From Ostrinia nubilalis (lineage: Eukaryota; Arthropoda; Insecta; Lepidoptera; Crambidae): a stretch of 64,000 nucleotides of DNA. The position numbers and the translations under genes were made by a program. Shown here in pieces: positions 43,119 through 58,100 of this stretch (its first letter is position 1; every line of letters begins with the position of its first letter). The stretch spans positions 14,476,001 through 14,540,000 of the forward strand of contig NC_087099.1 of NCBI RefSeq assembly GCF_963855985.1, given 5' to 3'. The notes below the pieces were generated by a model that was not told the origin of the DNA, searched no databases, and saw only the letters and a program-made list of their open reading frames with translations.

Positions 43119-46100
43119 CTTGAACAAAATAATTCAAATGATATTGCTTCAGAAATACCAATTGTCATAGACGCAAGGTAAAGAAATATCTTAGGACCAC
43201 CGACATTTAAAAAAAGTTAATTGAAGATCTAAACTGCAACGATTAACAGTAGTTATTTATAAAGCGAGCGATGTGGCCCTGACTGACTTTCAAAATCAGC
43301 AGTATCTAGTCTCAAACTCGATAATAAATGCTTGTAACACGACTTCATAGCTTTTGAACTATGGTACCTAAGTACCTAATTACTTTAAAACCGAACCCTC
43401 AATCGCATGCAGCTGACGTTTATGGCAGGCGGCCTTCATCATCAATACCTACTATGAAGTCTCACTGCGGTGTGGTCTACTTTTCAACTAGCAGAAGTTG
43501 ATTAGGCTCCAAGACGTCTGAGCGTCCCAAAACCGATCGATCTGTCTACATCGAGGTGCTAGTTGACTCCTACGATTGTACAGACGACGGCACATTAAGC
43601 TAAACACTGTAGCATCTTATGTGGTGGTAATAGGGGCGATTTTGCCACAAATATGTATAGCTTGGTGTGCTGTCGCCTGTACATTAGTAGTAATACTTAC
43701 CAAATATGAGTGCGAAGTCTGCTTGAGCTGCTGCAGCAGCGCCGCCAGGCGGGAGCGCCAGCCGCGCATCTCAGTCAGCGCCGCCTCCACCGGCACCGTC
43801 TGCGTAATAGCATTTGTTGGAGCTTGGAAGTCTACTCCAGCTCTAGCTCTAACCTTATCTCTCACTCACTCTTTGTATGAGTGATGGATGTGAGTAAGAG
43901 AGAAGGGTAGAGCGGACAGTATCGAGTTCGTTTTATTTTTATTCTCATTGATTATCTGATGTCATGTAGACTTTTATTAGGAATGCTATGAAGGTATAGG
44001 GGTACCGACGATCTGGTAAAGGTCGCGGGAAGAGCCTGGATGCGGGCAGCGCAGGACCGTTCATTGTGGAAAACCTTGGGGGAGGCCTTTGTCCAGCAGT
44101 GGACGTCATTTGGCTGAAAAGAAGAAGAAGAAGATAGGGGTGAAGCCTCGGATCATAGTATGATCTGAGGGTGAAGCCGATTGGATGTAGTTATGTTATG
44201 ATGACTTGGTGGAATAATCAATGAAAGCTACTAGTGAACTGGGGTGCTTATTGTGATAGGTAAAGGTGTCATGCAGTCTTCTTGATGTTTTTGCAATGGT
44301 ATAACTAAATTAGATGAAGAAATAGTCAAAATAACAAGTAAATGGATGGCGAATTGAGGGAGGGTGTACAAATTCCTTATTAACAAATATAGTGGAAGTT
44401 CGTCAAATAAGGTATACTACCAGTCTTGATTGATATAATGGCGTGAAGGAATGAGGGGGCAACTGGCTGGGCTGGGCGATGATGGATAGATACAGGGCGA
44501 AGGCGGTGCAGGAGTTTGGAAGCTACAATCGCGTCACAGATGTTATAGGAAGGTAAGTACTAAGATCGATCGCGGATCTATTAAAGCCTAAGCATGTAAT
44601 GGCCAGGAGGAATGAGGGGCGACTGACTGGGCTGGGGTGCGATGATGGATAGATGCAGGGCGAATCATGATAGCCGAGGACTACAGTAGGATGGGTACTA
44701 AGGCGTGGATCTACTAAACTCTAAGCATGTAAATGGCGTGGAGGAATGAGGGGCGACTGACTGGGCTGGGGTGCGATGATGGATAGATGCAGGGCGAAGG
44801 CGCGATGCAGGATCATGACAGCCGAGGACTACAGTAGGATGGGTACTAAGGCGTGGATCTACTAAACCCTAAGCATGTAATGGCGTGGAGGAATGAGGGG
44901 CGACTGACTGGGCTGGGGTGCGATGATGGATAGATGCAGGGCGAAGACGCGGTGCAGGAGCGCGACAGCTGAGGATAGGTATTAAGGTGCGGATCTAAAC
45001 CCTAAGCATGTAAATGGCGTGGAGGAATGAGGGGCGACTGACTGGGCTGGGGTGCGATGATGGATAGATGCAGGGCGAAGGCGCGGTGCAGGATCATGAC
45101 AGCCGAGGACTCGCCATAATTGCAGTAGGATAGGTTCTAAGGCGCGGATCTATTAAAGCCTAAGCATGTAATGGCGTGGAGGAATGAGGGGCGACTGACT
45201 GGGCTGGGGTGCGATGATGGATAGATGCAGGGCGAAGGCGCGGTGCAGGAGCGCGACAGCTGAGGATAGGTATTAAGGTGCGGATCTAAACCCTAAGCAT
45301 GTAAATGGCGTGGAGGAATGAGGGGCGACTGACTGCGCTGGGGTGCGATGATGGATAGATGAAGGGTGAAGGCGCGGTGCAGGAGCGCGACAGCTGAGAC
45401 CGCGTCATAATTTGCAGTAGAATAGGTTCTAAGGAGCGAATCTACTAAAGCCTAAGCATGTAAATGGCGTGGAGGAATGAGGGGCGACTGACTGGGCTGG
45501 GGTGCGATGATGGATAGATGCAGGGCGAAGGCGCGGTGCAGGAGCGCGGGGGCGACGGCGGCGCGCGCGGTCACTACCTTGAGCAGCGCGTCGGCGGCGG
45601 ACGACAGGTGCCTCGTGATCATCGACAGGCCTTGGCGCACATTCCTGAGACAAAAATGATGTTTTGGATTATTTAATCTAGCCAAAAGTCCCTGTTAACC
45701 CCTTAACTAAGTTTAAAGATGCTTATGTTAGGAGTGAGTGCACTCCACCATATAATCCATCGGTAACCAGAACTAATGCGATCGAGTTTCAAACTGGAAT
45801 TCATTTAGCAATTTTCCCATTGAAAACGAGTCATTAATGATGTCACGAGAACTGAACTTTTCGGCACATAGGCACATGCGTTTCTAGTTTCTTCTATCGT
45901 ACTTCTTACCTACTTATCTGTTTATTTGTTATGAAAGTTTTTCGATAACGGTGCACAGGGAGGTAACCTATCCATCGTTATCGAACACTGGTTGGGTTTT
46001 TACTGCCATGAAGCTGTACAGTGAGAACGAGAGGTAAGGAATAGTCCCTTAATAGAACACTTCTAATTCAGAATCGATCTATCTAGAAAAAAAGCTTTCA

Positions 46101-49100
46101 GTGCTGTTATATATACGTTAATTTCCTCACCGGGGCAAGTCAGTGTGCGTGTAGTTGACGAGGTGCACGAGCTTGCGCGCGGTCTCGCGGGACAGCAGCA
46201 CCAGCATCTCCTCAACAGTTTCAGGTCGGGCCTGGTTCTCCGGCTCGGGCTGGCTCAGCGACGAGTACAGCTCTTTGGCCTTCTTCCATGCAAGGGCTGG
46301 GTCGGTTGCCACCTGGTGAATTTATTGGTAGATAAGCAATGGAGACAGACAAAAGACTGCCATTGTTTGAGTCATCGTAAGAATAGGCAAGGAAATATTT
46401 ATTCTCATAAAGTTTTCAAGTTGAACTCGACCAACTTTAAGAACCTCTGTATATGTTTGGTTCTTGTGACTAGATTTTTAAGTGTGAAATAAGTACAGTT
46501 TCTACATAGGTAACTATATGATTTGCCAACATTTGGATCTAGGATTGTTTGTTATCCAACATTTACTTAGATGCAGGTCTAGGAATCAGTGTATAGTGGG
46601 CCACAGTTCCAAATACCCATTTTCATGTTTTCTCTCGCTCTCATCAAATGCCGATTCTTTGCGATAGAACGAGACAACATGACCGGAAATGGGAACTGCA
46701 GTATCTACTACATTTTTCGTTCGTTCGTTTGTTTCAGCCGAAAGACGTCAACTGCTGGACAAAGACCTTCCCCAAGGATTTCCACAAAGACCAGTTCTGC
46801 GCCGCTCGCATCCAGGCACCTCCCGCGACCTTTACCAGATCGTCGGTCCACTTAGTGGAAGGCCTGCCCACGCTACGTCTTCCGGCCCATGGTAGCCACT
46901 CAAGTCACGACAACATTTTTGGCATTAATTAATTTACAGATAGGTGACTTACCAGCTCAGCAACATAGACGAGCACGTGTATCTGTTCCTTGATGGCCTT
47001 GGCCTCGGCCAGCGCCTGGCGCGTGAGCCGGCGCTGCAGCTTCCTGCGCAGACGCGCGCCGTGCTGCACCGCCGCCGCCGCGGCCGCGCGCCCGCCCTCC
47101 GCTTCGCCCTCCGAGCCCTCCGCTCCCGTCACCACAATCGCCACTGGATAAGAACAGAAAAAGTCACTCACCTGATCAGGACAGGACATATGCGTGAACG
47201 ACATGTGCATGTGGATTCGCGCAAAAATGTCTTGGTGGATTCGGATTGGATCACCACTTGGTGGGGCCAGAACAAGCACTCTAATAATGCCGCTGCTAAT
47301 GCATAACATAAGTAGTCAGTAGGTCCTTTACAACTTTTACTTATTACTACTCCCACCCAAAGAATGATCACCACTGTCTAGTTGAGACACTCCCTATTTA
47401 TAGGTAAAAGGGCTGATTGTAGTAAACTGATGTTTGCCCTCCTCCTCGCCCTCCGAGCTCTCCGAGCTCTCCGCGCCAGTTTCCACGATCGCCACTGGGC
47501 CGTAAGAAATCATACAGTAAGGCCCTCTGATATAGTAGTCAGCAGCTGTGATTGACAAATGACAGGTCTAATCGCATGGCAGCTAAGCTTCTACTCGTAT
47601 ACAGGTAGTTGCCAGAACAAGTCGTTTTCTGACTACCGCGACAACTAACAAGTCAATTGGACTTATAAACTGAGTTTTTAGTTGCTGCTCCCGTTTGACA
47701 ATGACCACCAGTCACCATCGGGTGAGGCCAGTACAAGTAAGGCGTGCGCCCGTCACCACGATCGCCACTGGGCAGAACAAATCACATTGATTACGAGGGT
47801 CATGTAATTGCTCCCTCCCACACGTAATGATCACTAGGTACTGATTGGATAAGGCCAGAACAAGTCACTCCCTGAGTACCTCCGCCTCGCCCGTTACCAC
47901 GATCGCCACTGGGCAGAAGAAATCACTTACTTAGCAGCTGGGATTGACAAGGATTACTCCCGCCCGACAATGATCACTACTGGATGAGGCCAGAACAAGA
48001 CTCCTGCGATAACTAAGGAGGAAGCAGCTAACATACAAGGGCCCTCAACGCCCGTCACTATGATCACCACTGGGCCAGAACAAGTCACACAGTAAGGCCC
48101 GCTGTATAATGAGCAGTTACTTAGCAGCTGGGATTGACAAGGATTACTCCCGCCCGACAATGATCACTACTGGTTGAGGTCAGAACAAGTCACTCCTGCG
48201 ACAACTAAGGAGGAAGCAGCTGACATTTGCAAGGGTCTTACTTAATCAGTTGATGCTTGCTTGCAAACTGAGATTCTAGATACTGTTCGCGTTTGACAAT
48301 GACCACCAGTCACCATCGAGTGAGGCCAATACAAGTAAGGCGCACGCCGTGCTGCACCGCCGCCGACTCGCCTTCCGGGCCCTCCGGACCAGTTACCACG
48401 ATCGCCACTGGGGTAGACCAAATCACACACTTAGGCTTCCAATGCACTAGGCAGCCAGGCTACGGCAGCCAGTCGAACATATGACGGTGAATGGGAGAGA
48501 CCAGAACAAGTCACTACCTGACTACCGCGACATTTGCAAGGATCTTAAACAGCTGCTGCTTACTTGCAAATTAAATTTCAAGTCTGCTGCTCCCGCTTGA
48601 CGATGATCACCAGTAACCACTGGTGAAGCCAGTGAGCCAACACCACGATCACTACTGGGTCAGAATAAGTATCTACTTATTCAAGTTTTTTTTTGCTTAA
48701 TAAAACCACAGTTAATAAGTATACATCTGTATAGTTACATATAAAACGAACGCTATTTGTTAGGTAAAAGGTAAACCTAAAGTACTCGTAGGTGTTTTTA
48801 ATACAAAATGCATACTGTTATTCAATAAGATATCGGTGACCCGTGAAGATAAACGGATAGGTGGATTATCGTCAACAAAATAATTATAATTATGTTGACT
48901 ATACAGGGTGTTTGGCGCATCGTGTGCCAAAATGATTTGGCGGATAGAATGGGTCATTTCCTATATTTTCAGCCCCCATAACACGTTCCATGTCAGGCGG
49001 CTACTTTTATATTACGTTTTTTAGTAATTTCACCAAAATACCCAAATCGCATCATTTAATTTCGATTTAAAAAAAAACTACTAAGCGTAACCTCAAAGTA

Positions 49101-52100
49101 AATATTTTATTTTGACGTGCATTGATATAGGGTTGCATCAAATCTAAATTTACTGGCAAATATCATCTAGTTTTTTTTTTAATTCAGCTTTGAACTTTTC
49201 CGAAAAGTTAAAAATGGACTGAACATTTAAGTTTACATGGCTATAAAATTTTTTTTAAAAGAGATAGCGATCTTCGGATTTTATCAAAACTTCTCTAGTC
49301 TATCCCCATTCAAACGGTATACTAATCTTGTTTAAATAATAACAACAACTTCACAAATTCCCTAAATTAGTGCATTGACTCTATTCGGACTGATTTGCGA
49401 AATTTGTGTTTATAGCCCCTTTTTGTGTGAATAACACGTTAAATACCTACAGGTAAAAATATTTATCTTATGCAATGTAAAAACTTTTTCCCTATCGTTT
49501 TTCAACGTGGATTTCTTGAAATTAAAGACGAAAATAATTATTTTGATCGTTTATTAATTATTACAAATTTTGTTCAAAATGTCCGCCTCGGCAACGTATA
49601 CACTCACGACATCTTCGACTGTTGTCGTATGCAGCCTCATTTCTCTTTTTATTACTATAAAGGCGTTTTCTATTCGTTGTTGTAGTTCTTCTAATGTTTG
49701 AACTTCCGTTACGTACACCAGTTCATTACCTCGTCCCCAGACGTAAAAATCTAACGGAGTTAGGTCTGGGGAACGTGCAGGCCACTGTATAGGGCCAGTC
49801 TAAATTAGAAGAAGATGTCGTTACTTAGTGTATACGTTGCCGAGGCGGACATTTTGAACAAAATTTGTAATAATTAATAAACGATCAAAATAATTATTTT
49901 CGTCTTTAATTTCAAGAAATCCACATTGAAAAACGATAGAGAAAAGGTTTTTTACATTGCATAAGATAAATATTTTTTACCTGTAGGTATTTAACGTGTT
50001 ATTCACACAAAAAGGGGCTATAAACACAAATTTCGCAAATCAGTCCGAATAGAGTCAATGCACTAATTTAGGGAATTTGTGAAGTTGTTGTTATTATTTA
50101 AACAAGATTAGTATACCGTTTGAATGGGGATAGACTAGAGAAGTTTTGATAAAATCCGAAGATCGCTATCTCTTTTAAAATTTTTTTTATAGCCATGTAA
50201 ACTTAAATGTTCAGTCCATTTTTAACTTTTCGGAAAAGCTCAAAGCTGAATTAAAAAAAAACTAGATGATATTTGCCAGTAAATTTAGATTTGATGCAAC
50301 CCTATATCAATGCACGTCAAAACAAAATATTTACTTTGAGGCTACGCTTAGTAGTTTTTTTTTAAATCGAAATTAAATGATGCGATTTGGGTATTTTGGT
50401 GAAATTACTAAAAAACTTAATATAAAAGTAGCCGCCTGACATGGAACGTGTTATGGGGGGTGAAAATATAGGAAATGACCCATTCTATCCGCCAAATAAT
50501 TTTGGCACACGATGCGCCAAACACCCAGTATAATACCTGCTTGCTTACCTAAGTATCTCGGAAAAAAAAAGAAATAGCCATGTGGATTAATAAATGTAAC
50601 AATTATTACTTTTAAGCTCTATAAATAAAAAATGGTGATTCGAGTTTCTTGAACTGGATACCTTTTTATCACTGCCGCCTGTCCGGAAGCAGTGATATGT
50701 GGTTATTTATTACATGACACAACTTACTTACAACGTGTGAAAGAGCTTATAAAAAGTCATTATGAGATTAAATGAAGTTACATTTTTAGCCGTGTTGTTT
50801 CGACGGAGTATTTTTGCTTTTAATAAAAAAGCAAAAATCAGGCCTCCCCGTCCCCATCTCAGTCTCACTCCTCGTCTTGTGAGGAGTGTGGCAACTAACT
50901 AGGCAAATTTCTGCCTCTGGTAGGTAAATGGCTGGAGGCTGGAGGCGGTGCTCCTGCAGAGGAAACTAAATGAGCTGATGATGTTGAATGGTGATGAGCA
51001 ACGTCATTCCAGATTTTGAAAAGAATTACTTGAATTATATCGCCAATGATGCGCTAGCTTCGCCAACTGCTGTTCCGTAAACTTTACAATGTCGTCTGTC
51101 CATTGAGCTGGTGGGCAAAAATAAACGTTAGGTTTTTCGAACACCTCCTATCAGTACTTAAGTATAACATTATGTAATACTTTATACATGTCTGTACTGT
51201 AATTTACATAAGCTTATTTGTATTGGTAAACATGTTAATTAAGGAATATTTCGAACGCAAGACCGACCTCTGACCATCACAAATTTTACGTTATCGATAT
51301 ATTAAGAGGTGCGAGTGAGTCATGGGTGGCGGATGTACTCGATTTATCGGTTATTCGAATGAGGACGGAGTCTGTCTTGCCCTGCAGACTTGATAGCTAA
51401 TTTGTCATCGCTAGATAACGTTGAACTCTAAGAGCCTCTTATTAGGTAGCCACAGTCGATAAAATACGCATCTTATTGGTTTGTGATAGAGACTCGTAAC
51501 AATAGTTAGTTATGGCTTGCATTTGAAGTGTCGTGCGGTAATTGGCAATTAGACAGGAGCGCAGACGCGGGAGTAGCGGCCGGGGCTGCGAGTTATCACG
51601 TGACCTTGTTTTATTTATTGCACGAACCAAAGTTCCGTTTTCGGTGCATCCAGCAGGTCAGGCGGCGATAAGCTGTCAGTCGTCGCTGTGTGAGGCTCTC
51701 ATAGAAACTGTTATCGGAGATACGGCTTATTTACTGCACTGCTAACTAGCACTTCAGCAAATTTATTTGTTTATGTTACCTACTTACATTACAGTCGTTA
51801 GACCACCTATGATTAAGTAGTCCAATAATTTTCTTTTCGTTCAATTTCATGTAATCTTTATTCATGGAAATGAGCGATTTATTCATGATTCTTGACAAGT
51901 TTGAAACTCTAGATAGTAAGCAGATCATGAGGACTGTCGAAACATAACAATGTAGATATGGTGGTAGCTGATAGCCAGGCGAAGTTAGAACAGACCCTAG
52001 CCCTACCACCCACCTAACCGAGAAGATTTTATCCCCCCAGGGGAAAACTCAGGACCTCTGGGTTTGAAATTAAGCAGATTTTTTTCCCCACTAGGAATAA

Positions 52101-55100
52101 AACCCAGGTAATGGTAAAGAGTAAGACCTCTGAGTCTGAAAGAGGTGGTTCTTTTTTAATTAACGGCTCTGAGTATAAGCCCTTAAATAAGCCGGTCGTT
52201 GTGGAACTGGTGGTCTTACCACTAGACCTAGATAACATTGTCTTCAACAGCAGTGACTCACCGTCATTGGCGTCCTGGTTGTCAGGCGGCAGGTACTTGT
52301 CGACGTACTTGTCTGCGGTGGTGAGCGCGCGGTCCAGCGCGGTGGCGGTCACCGCGGTCACGCGGGAGTCCAGCACGGCTGTCCCCAGCTGCTTCACGGA
52401 GTCCGCGCGGCGGAGCACGAAGCGCCGGGTTTCGGAGTACATCTGGACAATAGCAAACTCGTAACAGAAGCGGTTTCGCACTACCTCCGATAAAAAGACA
52501 GAAATCCATCTAGTGCGTATCATCATTATCATCATTTCAGCCACACTGCTGAACATAGGCCTCCCCAATGACTTCCACATCGCACGGTTGGTAGCGGCCT
52601 GCATCCAGCGCCTTCCTGCTACCTTTATCAGGTCGTCGGTCCACCTTGTGGGTGGACGTCTCACGCTGCGTTTTCCGGTACGCGGCCTCCATTCCAGAAC
52701 CTTGCTGCCCCATCGGCCGTCAGTTCTGCGTACTATAATATGTGCCCTGCCCACTGCCACTTCAGCTTGCTAATCCGTCGGGCTATCTATCGTCTAGTGC
52801 GTATACTACCACAAAAATAGCTCTTTCTACGCTACGACTACACTCTGGACCTCTGCTCTGGACCATATTTTTTCACGGGGTGCGTGTCACGTAGTACCCA
52901 GACCCGTCGCAGAAATTAAAATTCATCATTTCAATTTCTGCCTAGCCGGGAATCGAACCCGGGATCTCGCGGCACAGTAGTCCGTTTTTTAAAACCACTA
53001 CTCCAAACGGCTGACAGAAAATGCCGAGTTGGAAAAAGAGGTGGTCCTGAACAATAACTACGAATATCGATGCAGACATCATTAATTTCATGATTAGATT
53101 CGGAAGCATGTTAAGTAAAAGTTGTGAAACTTTTTTAAGCATTTCCGATTTCATACGTTTCGCATTGAAATGAACTCGAAAATTCCGCATTTCTACCCAC
53201 TTTTACTTATCACTAATTTCTTATTGTACTGACATTGATGAAAGTGCGTCATTCATGTTTTACGTTAGATTGTGAATGTTTATTTTTGTAACAACAGCGT
53301 GGTCTTATCGTGCAAGCTCTTGAGTCCCGATATTTCCATTCGGAAGTGAATCTTTTATCTGGCCTTTCTTACGTTAAATGCGTGACAGATTTCATGATCT
53401 GAAGCAGTTAAGATCAGATTTTCTCGTAGGATGATATCATCTAAGTAGTTAATAGGAAATTAAGATAACTAAGTGGAGAAAACACGGAAAGATTAGAATG
53501 ATCTTACAGACCTTTCATTGTTTATAAGTATAGATTAGTAGGTAGTTACAACCTATCCAACACTAGATTTTACTAGAAGATTATGCATCTATTATGTAAA
53601 TAAATAGTGATAACTTTGTTTTGACCAAAATATTCAACAAGTCGAAACAACAAGTCGTTATCTGAAACCAACCTGAACAAGAAATTTTTAATTAGCTAAG
53701 ATTTATGGACTTTGTACACCTACCTACCTACCTTCTGCTACGAGTAAAGTTCCCGTTTGGCCACAACATAAAACATGTTGGGAGCTTAAGTATTTAGTAA
53801 GCTTAAAATTAGTTGCAGAGGTGGTCTTCTTCAACAGTTTACCAGTAAGGGAGTAGTTACTTACCTGTGGCGACTGTACTCATCTCATTAAACTTTTTAC
53901 AAACAGTATTTTTTACTAACAATCCCGTTAACCCCTGTGGTAAGCTAAATGTTCATGTAGGTTTTACGAGCGAATTCACCACAACAGTTGGGCGGCGGAT
54001 TAGCGAATATTCCTCGGATCACGAGTTGGCCAGTCCGTCCTCTTCACTTCGCCTATCGCTTTGAAACTTGGCTAAACTGATCAGATACTCACATCCTGCG
54101 GAGGCAGGTAGATCGAGGGCACCCGCTCGCCGACGATGTCCAGGGACTTGCAGAGGAACTTGTCGAGCTGGTGGATGGGCGTCTCGAACAGCATGACGGC
54201 TGGTCGCGCCAGCTGCGCGCCCTTAGTCAACGAGTACTCGCCCATCGATAAGTACCAGCGGAAGATCGGGTTGGACTCCTGGGAAATTGATAATTTATTT
54301 TCAAATTAAAATCTTACACACACAATATTTCACAACAATCCGAATGAAAACGAAAAACACTTACTTACAATTAGTTGGACTTTAATTTGAGAATTAGACA
54401 ATCGTACGATATTGAATAGGTATCTTAGGTTCGTAACTTACATTTACATTTACTTATTGCACAACATGGAATCGAATGGACCTGTTTATTATCATTAACA
54501 TTATTGTGCAATGGTTTAACGTTTTAATGATTTTGATAATGTTCTCATAAGTTATTAATAAATAAAGTAGATTATAAATATTACTGGCCATATACAGGGT
54601 GGAAACGATAAGTGATCTCACGCGATTAATTCTAAACTATACCTACAAGATATCGAAAAACTGATTACTGATCCTGAAAGTGCTTCACGAGCTCTTTTAA
54701 ATGATATCAGTAATAGGTTACAGAATTAACTAGCTCTATCCGAAAATTCAATGTTTCCAGCCTCCATACTAAATGTATGCCACTATGCCAGCCACACAAT
54801 ATTAGAAGTGTTATTTTTTTTTATTTTAAATAATTAACACTTAAAATTAACTTGTAAATTGCATTATAATTTAAAATTATTCATGGAAACATTGGTTTTA
54901 GGCTTTACTTGCTATAATATTATCAAGACATGCGTGCCATGACTGTGGCAGTACTAAATGTATGGAAGCTGGAAACATTGAATTTTCGGATAGATCCAGA
55001 TTATTTTATAACTTATTGGTACCGTTGGATAGAGCTCGTGAAGCACTTTCAGGACCAGTTACCAATTTTTGGATATCTTGTGGTTTTACTAAATGTATGG

Positions 55101-58100
55101 AGACTGGAAACAATGAACTTTCAGATAGATCCAGTTTATTTTGTAACCTATTATTGGTACCGTTGAATAGAGCTCGTGAAGCACTTTCAGGATCAGTTTT
55201 TCCAATCAGTTTTTGGATATCTTGTGTAGTTTAGAAATAATCAAGTGAGATCACTTATCGTTTCCACCCTGTACCTATATCTCTTAAGTCTCTTTTTACA
55301 CGACACTTCAAAAAAGAGTACACCACAGAGCACATCAGTAATCACACCTATAATAATTACCTTTATCGTGTGATAAATCTTCTCTGTAACGCCGATTCCT
55401 GACTCCACGATGGGAATGGCGGCCACCCTGGACATCGACTCCAGCCTAAAGGCAGGTTTTTGGTTTGTGACAGTCACTGTAACAAAAAAAATGCTAATTA
55501 AGTAAGTGTTGCATAGTGATACCGACTACGTAATTTTTAACACCTGTAATAAGTAATTTACCTATGTTCCACGAATAAACGAATTTTGATTTGATTTGAT
55601 TTGGTTTAACCAAAAGACGCTCACTGCTGAACAAAGACAATCCCAAATGTTTCGAACTCCTCCTATATTCTTCTGATTAAATTCGTTGCGGGTTCCAAAA
55701 CGATTAGCTACCTTCACTGGTAAGGTTTGAGTTGGAGACTAAGTTGTAGATCCTGCCTATAGGTACATGAGTTGTAGTGGTAGAAAAGTGTGGTGGGATA
55801 AGCCCCATAAACTGCAATGGCATGTGCAATTTCTTTTACTAATTTCCTCAGGTCTACTACTACAGGTACCTATTACTTACTGTGAGTACTACAGACCTGA
55901 GAGCATGAATGCGATCTTTTGAGTGCTGACTGAACCTTCGAAGGGTCATTATGAAAAATCTGTTAAATCCTGAAAAATCCCAACTCTTGCCTGTTACTCA
56001 CTTTTTCCAGTGTGACTTTTTTAAGTTTTTCTTAACACTATACATTAATGAAAAGTCTTAATGAAAATATCTTAACTTGCACTTCGCAAAATGTAGGGGA
56101 GACCTAGGAGAGTTGTGACAATTTTTACTTTAGGGGCCATATCTCGCTGAAAAAACATTCCACAGCTATGAATCATACAAATTAATGTAGCGTCGTTCCT
56201 TCTGTTTTCAAAACAATCACCAAAGTTAACTAAAGTATTAGGGTTTCTAAGAAAATCACCAAAATCTTAGACCACTCCCTCTGTCACAACTCTCCTAGCA
56301 CCGAGGTAAGTTGTGACAGGTATCGAGGTGAGTTGTGACAGCGTTGTATTCCATCCATTAGATATACAAAATACCTTAATACTCAATTAAATATGATTTT
56401 TTTAGCAAAAAATTACTTTAATCATCCTTTAGTACCTATTAAAACAAATAGTTATAGGATGTCGTTACACAGATTGAGCCACATTTCTCCAGCTTTCATT
56501 TTTCTCCCACGACATTGGATTTTTTTTAATTATATTTTTTAGCTAATATTATACACCCTGTAGATATATTTTCTTCCTCTTCTGTAAAAATAAAATAGTC
56601 GCGGTGGTAAAATCCATAGACGGAGCTTCGCCTTCTGGGTTTACTTGATAACCCTCTTTCTTCTTAATATATTTATATTTACAATTTTAGTTAATTTGCA
56701 ATAACTTAATTTATTTACAAGTTTAGATTGTTAGAGGTCGCAGCATATCTTAAACTTTAACCCTTTAACCTAATCGCTTTATAAGCCAGGTCCTAGATTT
56801 TGAATCTAGCAAACAGTTCCTCTATAATTATGGCTTTCATGTATAGGTAGTTATTATGCATACTGAATCAAAAAAGTAGCAGCATGCAATTATACAAATT
56901 ATGAACCTACTAACACACAAAAAACATCTAAAAACATCGTGGAAATGGCCCATCAGAAAAATTCAGTAAGCTAGGAGAGTTGTGACAGCCTGTCACAACT
57001 CTCCTAGGTGTTTAAAATGACGACTTGGTTCGAATAATAATTTTTATTTTCTAAACACAATGCGCACACAAATGATCAGTGCTACATTTTGAGACCTGAA
57101 TAACCATGCAACTTGGGAAAAAATAACACAACAGTGCACATATACTAAAACATGATATAAATTGAAATAAAATTTTGAAGAAAAACTTACTTTTCGCATT
57201 TTTTTTGTACACAGACGTCATATTTACTTAACCGTGCCTCTTGCGCCGCCCGCAGGTACTTAGTCAAGAAGAGCGTCTTAAAAGCGACAAACAAGCGTTT
57301 TTACCAGCTTCCTAACTATATTAAGTAAGGAGAAATCGTCCTTATCACAACTCACCTCTGTCACAACTCTCCTAGGTCTCCCCTACCTATTGTTACTCAT
57401 TGTAAGAGCACGCAACGTGACGCAACCTATAAATACCGCAATTACATCACTGTTATCATTCACTCCCCGTTGTATTTTTAATGAAATTATCAATATTATT
57501 TTTATATGTACCAGGTATAATGTAAGCAACATCAACAACATCAATATACCTACCTACCTGTGATAACAGCATGGCTTCAAGAACATTCAAAATAATTGAT
57601 GGTGGTTATCAATCTCCTTTTTAACCGACTTAAAAAAGGAGATTCTCAGTTCTGTGTCATTCATATCATATGACTGCATTTGAGTAAGCTTATTGAAACT
57701 TTGTTAGATATTTGAACGAATTAACGAAAGTTTTTGTGTCAAAGCAAAGTAGTAATTTCTCCAAAAAAATATCACGCTAAGAGATAAATTTTATTTTATT
57801 AAAAAAAGTTTTATTCAAACTTTTCATTAATTTGGTATTAAATAGTAACGACCGAATTTCTGAAAACTCGTTATGTTCCTAACGACGTTCTACAACGCGG
57901 CTATGTTCGTTTCAGAGCCTAACTTGATGAAATCTAACAAAAAAATTCATGAAAAACTAAAAACCGAAACTGCTGAAAACTCGTAAACTTTTTTACCTTT
58001 TTCCGGAAATCCTTGGCTTTTGCTAACTGCTTGCATGTACGCCTCTGCCCTTTGGGCGATGGAACTCTTAACCTTCTTGTTCACCCCGAGGGTGCACGTC

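Noticed and set aside
54930..55234. Open frames with repeated MEAGNIEF.DRS text as a gene
   Set aside because: They lie within the TA-flanked MITE family A, and the same text recurs in copies with stops; this is translation of a repeat.
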